This document shows, in pieces, positions 1-7,295 of a stretch of DNA of 64,000 nt. Each line of letters starts with the position of its first letter. Position 1 is the first letter of the stretch. The stretch is from positions 1 to 64,000 of the forward strand of contig NZ_LYPF02000019.1 of assembly GCF_001661595.2 (NCBI RefSeq). Direction: 5' to 3'. The notes under the pieces were generated by a model. The model ran no database searches, was not told the origin of the DNA, and worked only from the letters and a program-made list of their open reading frames with translations. The position numbers were made by a program, and so were the translations under genes. Origin of the DNA: Crocinitomix algicola (GTDB lineage Bacteria; Bacteroidota; Bacteroidia; Flavobacteriales_D; Crocinitomicaceae).

Positions 1-141
1 ATTTTAAACTATTTTGAACATAGAAGCACAAATGCCGCTGCTGAAAGCTTCAATGCTAAAATTAAAGCATTCAGGGCACAATTTAGAGGAGTAAAAAATG
101 TTGCTTTCTTTTTATTCAGATTAACTAAAATTTATGCCTAA
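1..141 (+). CDS. ISAon1-family transposase, C-terminal fragment (cut by window edge)
   Basis: The frame opens at base 1 and ends at TAA 139-141, giving 46 residues. The text contains NYFEHRSTNAAAESFNAKIK followed by a run ending FFLFRLTKIYA. This matches my memory of the C-terminal end of Bacteroidota ISAon1-type transposases, where the NAAAESFNAKIK region carries the last acidic catalytic residue of the DDE nuclease fold. The rest of the gene lies to the left of the window, so it cannot be judged whether the element is intact. The family name is from memory, not from a search. Confidence 0.75.
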   Translation: MLNYFEHRSTNAAAESFNAKIKAFRAQFRGVKNVAFFLFRLTKIYA

Positions 142-165
142 TCCCCAACTTTTGTGCTTGATCCG
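1..165 (+). mobile_element. Right end of an ISAon1-like insertion sequence
   Basis: The transposase tail is followed at once by CCCCAACTTTTGTGCTTGATCC (about 143-164, described here in two parts: CCCCAACTTTTGTG then CTTGATCC), which looks like the right terminal end of such elements. The left end and target duplication lie outside the window, so the boundary near 165 is an inference. Confidence 0.45.
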
Positions 166-204
166 ATGCTACTTCTCGCCCCGACGTTATTATTGACTAT
201 TGTG

Positions 205-242
205 CAAAAAAAAAACAGAAGTCCATAATTGAACTTCTGTTT
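205..242 (-). terminator. Rho-independent terminator of tRNA-Lys
   Basis: A perfect inverted repeat AACAGAAGT / ACTTCTGTT (214-222 with 233-241) has a 10-base loop. On the minus strand it is followed by a run of ten T residues (206-215 on plus, all A). It begins directly at the CCA end of the tRNA gene, so it is the tRNA's own terminator. Confidence 0.85.
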
Positions 243-317
243 GGTGATCTGGCTGGGGCTCGAACCCAGGACCCTCTCCTTAAAAGGGAGATGCTCTACC
301 AACTGAGCTACCAGATC
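242..317 (-). tRNA. tRNA-Lys (anticodon TTT)
   Basis: Read on the minus strand, the gene starts GATCTGG (311-317) and pairs with CCAGATC (246-252). It has the D-arm TAGCTCAGTTGGTAGAGCA, the anticodon loop CTTTTAA flanked by CTCCC/GGGAG-type pairing, and the T-arm GGTTCGAGCCCC. The discriminator A and an encoded CCA end follow. The length of 76 bases is standard. TTT reads AAA/AAG lysine codons. The adjoining terminator shows it is transcribed alone, leftward, away from aroK. Confidence 0.97.
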
Positions 318-507
318 TGCGTCATTGCGGGTGCAAATATACAGGGTTTATTTTATTTGACAAGGTTATCTTTAAAAAAAATTAAAGTTTTCTTCTTGTA
401 AAAGAATAAAGATTACAGCTTATTTATGTTAAATACATGAATTTCAAAAAAATACTGATTCTTCTTTTTTAAGTTTAAGAAATAAATCTTTTGATTCTTC
501 TTTCCAT
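318..507. other. AT-rich spacer between tRNA-Lys and aroK
   Basis: I see no open frame of note, no hairpin and no repeat. It must hold the leftward tRNA promoter and the upstream part of the aroK promoter, but no clear -33 element could be assigned. Confidence 0.4.
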
Positions 508-515
508 TATCTTTG
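508..515 (+). promoter_or_regulatory. Bacteroidota-type -7 element (TATCTTTG) for aroK
   Basis: TATCTTTG fits the TAnnTTTG consensus used by the Bacteroidota primary sigma factor. TTG at 491-493 lies 14 bases upstream, closer than the usual 17-20. The element ends only four bases before the aroK ATG (520), so transcription would begin at or within a few bases of the start codon. This is inferred from consensus only. Confidence 0.5.
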
Positions 516-519
516 ATTT

Positions 520-1044
520 ATGGCAAATAATATATTCCTGTATGGTTTTATGGGCGCGGGTAAATCTACGTTTGGTAAAAAATTGGCGCGTAAATTAGGG
601 TGGATATTTATCGACAGCGATAAGGAGATTGAAAAGCAAACTCAAAAGACAATTGCCGAAATTTTTGAAGAAAATGGCGAGAACTATTTCAGGCAATTAG
701 AAACGGAGTGGTTAAATAATTTTTCTGGTAAATCAACGGTTGTGGCTTTAGGGGGAGGGACACCTTGTTTCAATAATAATCAATTGATAATAAAGGAAAT
801 GGGCGTATCAATTTATTTGGAAATGTCTTCAAAAATTTTGACTAATCGGTTAATGAATGCGAAAAATACGCGTCCACTAATTTCTGCGTTTAAAGCCAAT
901 GAGAGGGAATTAAACTCTTTTATTCAAGAAAAATTAGAGGAAAGAAAACCTTGTTATTCTAATGCTGATATTACTTTTTCAGCAGCAAGTATTAATGCTG
1001 AACGTATGGAAGAATTAATAGTAGAAATTAAACGATTGTTCTAA
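520..1044 (+). CDS. aroK: Shikimate kinase
   Basis: This cytoplasmic enzyme phosphorylates shikimate with ATP, step five of chorismate and aromatic amino acid synthesis. The 174 residues match the usual family size. Visible sites are the Walker A loop GFMGAGKST (9-17), the IDSD shikimate/Mg site (31-34), R58 in YFRQLE, the glycine triplet LGGGT (77-81), the lid arginine in TRPLI and a C-terminal ERKPCY arginine. The ATG at 520 is the only start that keeps Walker A near the N-terminus. The gene stands alone on this strand and overlaps the convergent gene by four bases (1041-1044). Its promoter element lies only four bases upstream, so the mRNA may be nearly leaderless. Confidence 0.96.
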   Translation: MANNIFLYGFMGAGKSTFGKKLARKLGWIFIDSDKEIEKQTQKTIAEIFEENGENYFRQLETEWLNNFSGKSTVVALGGGTPCFNNNQLIIKEMGVSIYLEMSSKILTNRLMNAKNTRPLISAFKANERELNSFIQEKLEERKPCYSNADITFSAASINAERMEELIVEIKRLF

Positions 1045-1616
1045 TGTCGGTTATATCTTTTTGACCGGGTTGCAGCTGAAATAACCGGATTGAATTTATT
1101 AAGATTTTTGTTCATTTTCTCTGCTAGTTCATTTGCAACTAGGTAAGCTTCATTGTAAGACTTTGTTTCGAACAATAGAATTTTTTTTCGGTGGTTTTTA
1201 GAAAGTAGATAAACTTCAAAAATTTCATTGTCTAAATGAAGGTCAGCTGCACCGAATGTGTGTTTCAATACTACTGATTTACCCATTTTTAAAACAGTGA
1301 TGTCAGGCATGAGTATAGTTGATATCCATTTTCCCTTTTTTATTCCAAATGAGGAAGTGTATGGTTTTATGTATTTATTCTTTAATGAAATTTGAGTACC
1401 ATAAGTCGAAGTAACGATGTACGAAGCTAAAAGTAGTAAGGGTGGACCAATTATGTATCCATTGCCACCTGAAGCTATTGCTAATACTGAAAACAATGCT
1501 AAAACACTCATTGTTATTCTTAATCCAGGTGTAAAAGAGTACCCGTTCCGGTAATTTATATCTGCATTTGATAGGGTAATTTCATCACTATCAATTGTTT
1601 CTCGATCTTGATTCAT
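1041..1616 (-). CDS. Hypothetical inner-membrane protein with two helices
   Basis: I do not recognise the family. The 191-residue product has a polar N-terminus, two adjoining hydrophobic helices at about 33-50 and 53-71 joined by a short GGNGYIIGPP turn, then a soluble basic domain. The domain has alternating hydrophobic residues (for example VVLKHTFGAADLHLD), which could form a PH-like beta structure, though that is a guess. It starts with ATG at 1616 and ends overlapping aroK tail to tail. The small membrane gene upstream on the same strand ends 12 bases before this start, so the two may share a transcript with the rhodanese and DUF4258-like genes. Confidence 0.75.
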   Translation of the reverse strand: MNQDRETIDSDEITLSNADINYRNGYSFTPGLRITMSVLALFSVLAIASGGNGYIIGPPLLLLASYIVTSTYGTQISLKNKYIKPYTSSFGIKKGKWISTILMPDITVLKMGKSVVLKHTFGAADLHLDNEIFEVYLLSKNHRKKILLFETKSYNEAYLVANELAEKMNKNLNKFNPVISAATRSKRYNRH

Positions 1617-1628
1617 GTTTTTGGATTC

Positions 1629-1802
1629 TTAGCAGCTTTGCTCATCGCATTGCTTGCTAAAAATAGTATGAATAATAAGAAAGATACCAACCAGAACCAA
1701 AAATAATTCCTCGTGTTTACAGTAAGTTGCGATTAAACTAATACTAATTCCCAATTTTATCAGTCGGATAGGGGTAAGTTTAAAATTAATAATCTTTTTC
1801 AT
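1629..1802 (-). CDS. Small two-helix membrane protein with C-terminal cysteines, partner of rhodanese
   Basis: This 57-residue frame reads MKKIINFKLTPIRLIKLGIS at its start and KQCDEQSC at its end. Two hydrophobic segments lie at about 15-27 and 33-48. A Shine-Dalgarno-like GGAAGG (1810-1815, minus) sits seven bases before the ATG and overlaps the stop of the upstream rhodanese gene, which argues for a real coupled gene. E. coli YgaP fuses a rhodanese domain to a small membrane domain. Here the same two parts appear as adjacent genes, so a role in membrane sulfur relay is inferred. The C-terminal cysteine pair resembles Cys-rich tails of small flavobacterial membrane proteins, from memory only. 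Confidence 0.65.
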   Translation of the reverse strand: MKKIINFKLTPIRLIKLGISISLIATYCKHEELFLVLVGIFLIIHTIFSKQCDEQSC

Positions 1803-1814
1803 TCAATTGCCTTC

Positions 1815-2114
1815 CTATTTTAGCGAGCGCCAACCACCTCCATTTTCTACTTCTAACCCCGCTCTTAGAAGTATGGTTTTAGCTTGGGCACTTCTAACCC
1901 CGCTTGCGCAACAAACGATAATTGGCTTTTCTAATTCTTTGATTTTGCCCATCGCGGATTTTATTTCTTGTAAAGGAATGTTTTTTGATCCTTTGATATG
2001 TCCTCTTTGAAACTCTCCGGGATTTCTGACATCAATTATGATTGCTCCTTTTTCTAGTAATTCTTTTACTTTCGACTTGCGCTTACCTCCGAATATACGA
2101 CTAAAAATCCCCAT
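1815..2114 (-). CDS. Single-domain rhodanese (sulfurtransferase)
   Basis: This 99-residue protein is one rhodanese domain. It has IIIDVRNPGEFQRGHIKGSKNIP near the N-terminus and the catalytic loop CCASGVRS with C69 as the likely persulfide cysteine (C-x-S-G-x-R type). Rhodaneses carry sulfane sulfur as a cysteine persulfide. The N-terminus is basic and short with no signal peptide, so it is cytoplasmic. It lies three bases after the DUF4258-like gene and is followed by the small membrane gene at 1629-1802, so the three look like one operon. Confidence 0.92.
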   Translation of the reverse strand: MGIFSRIFGGKRKSKVKELLEKGAIIIDVRNPGEFQRGHIKGSKNIPLQEIKSAMGKIKELEKPIIVCCASGVRSAQAKTILLRAGLEVENGGGWRSLK

Positions 2115-2117
2115 TTA

Positions 2118-2846
2118 TTATTCATTTAATTCTAAAGAACAGTCTGATTTTTCTTTACCGATTATGCGAGCAATTCGGGTTCTGTTTTCACCAACAATAT
2201 ATTTAATTCGATAATGTTCGTCGTTTATTTCACCAGCTAAAAAGTAAAAAGGGTTTGGACTTAAACGAGGTGCCGATTGATCAATCTCAATTGTTGCCGT
2301 TTTATGAAAGTTTAGAAGATTTTCTTCACCTATTTGATAGAATTCTTGTTCGCATCGGGCTTGATTTAAAACTCTAAATTCTTGCGATTCTAAAATGGCA
2401 ATAACATCTTTATGAGGAAGAGGGATAGTAGATTTCCGCTGATTAGAATTTTTGACATCACAATCCGATTGATTAGCTCTTCCTACTCCTACCACTTCAC
2501 TGAAATCTTTATCATCGTATAGCGAAAAATTAATCCAATACATTTCATTTTCTTTCTCACCTTTTATGTAATAGACTTTTGGATAAGTGTCAGTAGAACT
2601 TAGGGTAAATTCTACATTACCTTCACTCTTTAATAAAGCATAAATATCGTCATTATTAAGATCGTAACACTTTAAAGCTTGAAGAATACTATCACCTGCA
2701 ATAATTTCTTTTTCACCAATCATATTTTTCACTCTATTTCCTGGTAACCATGCACAACCACGGTTTCCAAACATAAAATAGACAACGATTACCCCTAAAG
2801 AAAGGCCGATTAGATAGTATTTAATTCTATTCTTTAACTTATCCAT
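2118..2846 (-). CDS. DUF4258-like membrane-anchored protein
   Basis: This 242-residue protein has one N-terminal helix (about 9-26) followed by GNRGCAWLPGNRVKNMI and then two similar halves. Each half has a helix-rich start and a beta-rich end ending in a cysteine (NQSDC, then EKSDC). The layout and the GCAWLPGNRVKN text resemble flavobacterial DUF4258 proteins as I remember them. The function is unknown. I chose ATG 2846 over an in-frame TTG at 2864 because a TAACTTTG -7 element (2862-2869) overlaps the latter. It heads the rhodanese operon. Confidence 0.7.
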   Translation of the reverse strand: MDKLKNRIKYYLIGLSLGVIVVYFMFGNRGCAWLPGNRVKNMIGEKEIIAGDSILQALKCYDLNNDDIYALLKSEGNVEFTLSSTDTYPKVYYIKGEKENEMYWINFSLYDDKDFSEVVGVGRANQSDCDVKNSNQRKSTIPLPHKDVIAILESQEFRVLNQARCEQEFYQIGEENLLNFHKTATIEIDQSAPRLSPNPFYFLAGEINDEHYRIKYIVGENRTRIARIIGKEKSDCSLELNE

Positions 2847-2861
2847 GCTCCATTTTTTTCG

Positions 2862-2869
2862 CAAAGTTA
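2862..2869 (-). promoter_or_regulatory. -7 element (TAACTTTG) for the DUF4258/rhodanese operon
   Basis: On the minus strand TAACTTTG fits TAnnTTTG and ends 15 bases before ATG 2846, which predicts a leader of about 10 bases. No good -33 TTG is seen at the usual spacing, so this is a moderate call. Confidence 0.4.
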
Positions 2870-2911
2870 ACCAAATTTCAATTCTTAGATATTGACGTTT
2901 AACTTATGTGA

Positions 2912-3790
2912 TTATTGCTTGTACATGGAACAATCTTCGTTCGATAGTTCTGTTTCAACCGTGTAATATTCAAACTTATAACGTTCTAATATCTGATTAA
3001 TGTTCTTTTTAATTTGGTATGATTCCTGAGCGGTTACATTTTTGTTCATTCGAATATGTGTGCTAAAGACATGATGTTCACCATCTAAGGACCAAATTGC
3101 GGTTTGGTGAATTGATTGGACACCCAAAAGATTCACTAGTTCCTTTTCTATCTCTTGTTTATTGATGTCTGTCGGGTTTCCTTGCAAAAATAAATAGAGG
3201 GTTTCTCGCAAACGTTTAAAAGCATTATATAAAATATACAACGTAATTAATAAGGATAATATAGGATCTAAGTATGGAATGTCTTTAAAATATAGGATGA
3301 TTGAAACTATTAAAATTGCCGCCCAACCCAATACGTCTTCTATTAAATGCCATCCAATAACTTTTTCATTCATCGTTTTTCCCTTGGTTAATTTCCAAGC
3401 GGCATATCCATTGACTAGAACACCTACGACTGCAAAAAAAATCATTCCTTCAGCATCCGAAGATTCTGGGTACATAATTCGTTCAACAGCGGCATAAATC
3501 ACATAAATTGAGCCTCCTACCAAGACTACACTATTAATCAATGCACCGAGTAATGAAAAACGTTGATATCCAAAAGAAAATTTAGCATCGCTCTTACGGT
3601 TAGATTTCTTTTGTAAGTACCAAGCTGTTCCTAATGATAAACTATCTCCGAGGTCGTGCACCGCGTCGGATAAAATAGCAATACTATTCGTATATATTCC
3701 CCCAAAAATCTCAAATACAGTAAAGGCTAGATTGAGAAAAAAGGCGAGCCTCAAATTCTTAACTGCATGATGTTCATGATGATGCCCCAT
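2912..3790 (-). CDS. CDF-family divalent cation exporter (zinc-type)
   Basis: This inner-membrane antiporter of 292 residues moves Zn2+ or similar cations out of the cytoplasm in exchange for protons. A His-rich head MGHHHEHH precedes six helices. Metal-site residues are visible: H45 and D49 in DAVHDLGD (helix 2) and H148 and D152 in HLIED (helix 5), the zinc-type HD-HD set. The C-terminal 85 residues form the cytoplasmic domain, with HQTAIWSLDGEHHVFSTHI carrying the histidines that bind metal at the dimer interface. It is transcribed alone, divergent from hisS. Confidence 0.93.
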   Translation of the reverse strand: MGHHHEHHAVKNLRLAFFLNLAFTVFEIFGGIYTNSIAILSDAVHDLGDSLSLGTAWYLQKKSNRKSDAKFSFGYQRFSLLGALINSVVLVGGSIYVIYAAVERIMYPESSDAEGMIFFAVVGVLVNGYAAWKLTKGKTMNEKVIGWHLIEDVLGWAAILIVSIILYFKDIPYLDPILSLLITLYILYNAFKRLRETLYLFLQGNPTDINKQEIEKELVNLLGVQSIHQTAIWSLDGEHHVFSTHIRMNKNVTAQESYQIKKNINQILERYKFEYYTVETELSNEDCSMYKQ

Positions 3791-3907
3791 GGATATGAAT
3801 TAACCTTGTTTAACCACTACTTCAAATATACGGTAAATTAACTGTAATACTATGGAATCAATATTATCTTTATCCTATCATTTCAATCTATTTTTAGTTC
3901 AAAAGTT

Positions 3908-3915
3908 TAAATTTG
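3908..3915 (+). promoter_or_regulatory. -7 element (TAAATTTG) for hisS
   Basis: TAAATTTG fits TAnnTTTG and lies 20 bases before the hisS ATG, predicting a leader of roughly 15 bases. No exact TTTG is present at the -33 position. Confidence 0.45.
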
Positions 3916-3934
3916 CCCTAATTTCAAATATATC

Positions 3935-5296
3935 ATGAGTACCAAACCTTCAATTTTAAAAGGAACACGAGACTTTTTACCAGATACAATGGTAAAGAGA
4001 AATTACATTTTTAATACGATTCAAACTGTTTTTCAAAAGTTTGGTTTTCTTCCCATTGAAACACCCTGCATTGAAAAGACGGAGACATTACTAGGGAAGT
4101 ATGGAGAAGAGGGAGATCGTTTGATTTTTAGAGTTATGAATCAAGGTGAATCGTTAAAAAAAGCCGATTTAAAAGCGCTAGAAGATGGAAATATTGGTCG
4201 ATTCTCGAATTCAATTTCTGATAAAGCCTTACGTTATGATTTAACAGTGCCTTTCGCAAGGTTTGTGGTTCAGAATCAAAATGAATTAAGTTTTCCGTTT
4301 AAACGTTATCAAATTCAACCGGTTTGGCGAGGTGATCGTCCTGCCAGAGGGAGGTATCGCGAATTTTATCAATGTGATGCTGATGTGGTTGGTAGCGACT
4401 CGTTAATTTTTGAAGTAGAATTGGTACAAATTTTTGATGAAGTATTAACGCGACTTGGATTGCCAGATTTTAGCATAAAAATAAATAACCGAAAAATATT
4501 ATCCGGTATTGCAGAGGTTTGCGGTGAAAGCGAGAATTTAATTCCTATCACAGTTGCTATAGATAAACTGGATAAAATTGGCAAAGGGGGAGTGATAGAA
4601 GAATTAAAGAATAGAGGCATTAGTAATGAAGCGATACAAAAGATTGATCCCCTTTTTGAGTTATCAGGGGATAATGAGAACAAACTAAATGTGCTTAAAG
4701 ATTTTTTGGCTGAATCAGATACAGGTTTAAAAGGAATAGAAGAGTTGGAGTTCGTTTTTGACGCTATCAACAACTTGGGGCTTCAAAAGGCAAAGTTAGA
4801 ATTAGAGGTGACATTAGCACGAGGGTTAAATTATTATACCGGGGCTATTTTTGAGGTGGTTGCAAACAATGTAAATATGGGGAGCATCTGCGGAGGTGGT
4901 CGGTACGATGATTTAACCGCTTTATTTGGATTAAAGGGAATGTCTGGAGTTGGAATATCATTTGGCGCAGATCGAATTTATGATGTGATGTCGGAATTGG
5001 ATTTATTTCCAAATGAATTATTACGTACAACTTCTTACTTATTCATCAATTTCGGTGAAAAAGAGCAAATGTATTGTATGGGGTTAGCTAATAAATTAAG
5101 GGCTGAAAATATTTCATGCGAAATTTATCCAGAATCTAAGGCGATGAAAAAGCAAATGAAATATGCTAATGATCGGGGTATTCCCAATGTAGTTTTAATC
5201 GGTTCAAAAGAAATGGAAGAAGGTGTTGTAACGATTAAAGATATGACCTCTGGTAATCAGGTTACTAAATCAGTTGAAGAATTTTTAAAGCACTAA
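3935..5296 (+). CDS. hisS: Histidine--tRNA ligase
   Basis: This class II synthetase charges tRNA-His. Its 453 residues are typical. Visible motifs are KGTRDFLPD at the N-terminus, motif 2 in FKRYQIQPVWRGDRP followed by GRYREFYQCDAD, the histidine A motif ARGLNYYTGAIFE, and motif 3 GGGRYDDL with GVGISFGADRI. The last 90 residues form the anticodon-binding domain (ISCEIYPESKAMKKQMKYAN). ATG 3935 is the first start after the promoter element. hutH starts four bases after the stop, so the charging enzyme for histidine and the first enzyme of histidine breakdown are likely co-transcribed. Confidence 0.97.
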   Translation: MSTKPSILKGTRDFLPDTMVKRNYIFNTIQTVFQKFGFLPIETPCIEKTETLLGKYGEEGDRLIFRVMNQGESLKKADLKALEDGNIGRFSNSISDKALRYDLTVPFARFVVQNQNELSFPFKRYQIQPVWRGDRPARGRYREFYQCDADVVGSDSLIFEVELVQIFDEVLTRLGLPDFSIKINNRKILSGIAEVCGESENLIPITVAIDKLDKIGKGGVIEELKNRGISNEAIQKIDPLFELSGDNENKLNVLKDFLAESDTGLKGIEELEFVFDAINNLGLQKAKLELEVTLARGLNYYTGAIFEVVANNVNMGSICGGGRYDDLTALFGLKGMSGVGISFGADRIYDVMSELDLFPNELLRTTSYLFINFGEKEQMYCMGLANKLRAENISCEIYPESKAMKKQMKYANDRGIPNVVLIGSKEMEEGVVTIKDMTSGNQVTKSVEEFLKH

Positions 5297-5300
5297 ATAA

Positions 5301-6782
5301 ATGTCAATACACCAAATTAATAACGAACATTTATCAATCCAAAAGGTTGAAGAAATTATTACATCAGGAGCGTCAGTAGAATTGTCTGAATCGGCAGCAA
5401 ACCGCATTCAAGTGTGTCGTGATTATTTAGATAATAAACTAAAGAGTGGCGAAGATGTTTTTTATGGAATCAATACCGGTTTTGGGTCACTTTGCGATAC
5501 TGTAATTCCGCGTGAGGATCTTAGTAAATTGCAGAAAAACCTAGTTATTTCGCATGCTTGTGGAATAGGAGATGAGGTACCAACTGAAATTGTACGCTTG
5601 ATGCTTCTTCTAAAGGTGCAAGGACTTTCTTATGGACATTCTGGCGTGCAGTTAGCAACGGTAAAACGATTATTAGATTTTTATAATGAGAATATTACTC
5701 CTGTTGTCTATCAACAAGGTTCTTTGGGGGCTTCAGGTGATCTAGCTCCTTTAGCACATATGTCATTACCCTTGTTTGGCGAAGGGTTTGTAGATGATAA
5801 TGGTGTAAGAATATCGGCTAAAGAAATGTTGAATAAAAGGGGGTGGGAACCACTAACCTTGCGTTCAAAAGAAGGTTTAGCTTTGTTAAACGGAACGCAA
5901 TTCATGAGTGCATATGGGATTTGGGTTCTTATGAAAGCGAATAAACTTACCAGGAACGCAGATTTAATTGGTGCACTTTCCGTTGATGCTTTTGACGGAC
6001 GAACGAATCCATTTTTTGAGAATGTTAATGTCATTCGTAATCAAAAAGGACAAATTGAAACGGCTAAAAATATGCGTGAATTTTTAAAGGGCAGTGAAAT
6101 TGCTAGTCAAGAGAAAAAACATGTTCAAGATCCTTACTCGTTTCGTTGTATACCGCAAGTCCATGGAGCAAGTAAAGATGCCATTCAATATGCAAATGAA
6201 GTGTTTGAAAGAGAAATAAACGCTGTTACAGATAATCCAACTATTTTCCCAGAGACTGATGAAATTATCTCTGCAGGAAATTTTCACGGTCAACCTTTAG
6301 CGATTGCATTGGATTTACTGGGAATAGCTTTAGCAGAACTTGGAAATATTTCGGAAAGAAGAACCTATCAATTAATCGGTGGGAAAAGAGGTTTACCGGC
6401 GTTTTTAGTTGCAAATCCTGGTTTAAACTCTGGATTTATGATACCACAATATGCTGCTGCCTCTGTTGTAAGTCAAAACAAGCAACTAGCAACTCCAGCT
6501 TCTGTCGATTCAATTGAATCATCCAACGGACAAGAAGATCATGTAAGTATGGGAGCAAATGCAGCGACTAAGGCATTTAAAATTATCGAAAACCTTGAGA
6601 AAGTTCTGGGTATTGAACTGTTTAATGCTGCCCAAGCCATCAGCTTTAGAAGACCGCTTAAATCAAGTCCGGTAATCGAAAAAATGCTAGTTAGATACCG
6701 AGAAAATGTTCCTTTTGTTGAGAATGATAAATTTATGCAACCAGAAATTGAAAAATCAATTAACTTCGTTAAAAGTCTTTAA
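5301..6782 (+). CDS. hutH: Histidine ammonia-lyase
   Basis: This enzyme removes ammonia from L-histidine to give urocanate, the first step of the Hut pathway. The 493 residues fit the family. The MIO cofactor triplet A144-S145-G146 is seen in GSLGASGDLAPL. S84-H85 in VISHACGIG is the substrate-selecting pair typical of histidine rather than tyrosine or phenylalanine lyases. The downstream QEDHVSMG motif is also present. No hutU, hutI or hutG is in this window; the neighbours are hisS upstream (4 bases) and an unknown membrane gene downstream (3 bases). If the rest of the pathway exists it is elsewhere. Confidence 0.96.
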   Translation: MSIHQINNEHLSIQKVEEIITSGASVELSESAANRIQVCRDYLDNKLKSGEDVFYGINTGFGSLCDTVIPREDLSKLQKNLVISHACGIGDEVPTEIVRLMLLLKVQGLSYGHSGVQLATVKRLLDFYNENITPVVYQQGSLGASGDLAPLAHMSLPLFGEGFVDDNGVRISAKEMLNKRGWEPLTLRSKEGLALLNGTQFMSAYGIWVLMKANKLTRNADLIGALSVDAFDGRTNPFFENVNVIRNQKGQIETAKNMREFLKGSEIASQEKKHVQDPYSFRCIPQVHGASKDAIQYANEVFEREINAVTDNPTIFPETDEIISAGNFHGQPLAIALDLLGIALAELGNISERRTYQLIGGKRGLPAFLVANPGLNSGFMIPQYAAASVVSQNKQLATPASVDSIESSNGQEDHVSMGANAATKAFKIIENLEKVLGIELFNAAQAISFRRPLKSSPVIEKMLVRYRENVPFVENDKFMQPEIEKSINFVKSL

Positions 6783-6785
6783 ATC

Positions 6786-7259
6786 ATGCAAGAAAAAAAA
6801 TCGAATATTCTAATTGCTTTATGTGTTATGTCCTTTATTTCTTTGGCGTATCAAGCATTTAGTTTGTCCATGAGTTTGTCCAATGGTCGACCTACAGATG
6901 AACAAATTAAACAACAAAAAATTACTTTGCTTGAAGGTCAAACTCCCGAAACGTTAGAAGCAAGTCGTGGAATGATTGAAGATGCAATGCAAATTACAAA
7001 AGTTCAACAAGAGAATTTTTCTTTAATGCTTAGTTTGGAAGGATTGTCAATTTTAATCGGATTAATTGCAGTTTTATTGATGTTACAAATGAGAAAAATA
7101 GGCTTTCATTTATACATCATCTACACCTTGATTTCTATTTTCTATTGGACGTTTCTGTTTTCGGGAATTGGATTGGCAACTATACTAATCGTACTGAGTA
7201 TTTTATTTGGAATATTATTCGTTGGACTTTATTACGTTCAATCAAAAAAAATGACTTAG
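6786..7259 (+). CDS. Hypothetical four-helix membrane protein
   Basis: I do not recognise this 157-residue protein. Hydrophobic segments lie at about 8-28, 80-100, 106-123 and 126-150. Between the first and second is a polar, glutamine-rich loop of about 50 residues (NGRPTDEQIKQQKITLLEGQ) that is probably outside the membrane core. It follows hutH by three bases, so it is probably co-transcribed, but nothing in it suggests histidine transport: four helices and no known transporter motif. Confidence 0.75.
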   Translation: MQEKKSNILIALCVMSFISLAYQAFSLSMSLSNGRPTDEQIKQQKITLLEGQTPETLEASRGMIEDAMQITKVQQENFSLMLSLEGLSILIGLIAVLLMLQMRKIGFHLYIIYTLISIFYWTFLFSGIGLATILIVLSILFGILFVGLYYVQSKKMT

Positions 7260-7295
7260 TAAACCTTTGAAGGTTAGTACACGTATTTAAATTGA

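Noticed and set aside
3738-3790. Palindromic CATGATG repeats as a regulator site
   Set aside because: They encode the His-rich head of the CDF exporter, and the repeats follow from histidine and methionine codons.
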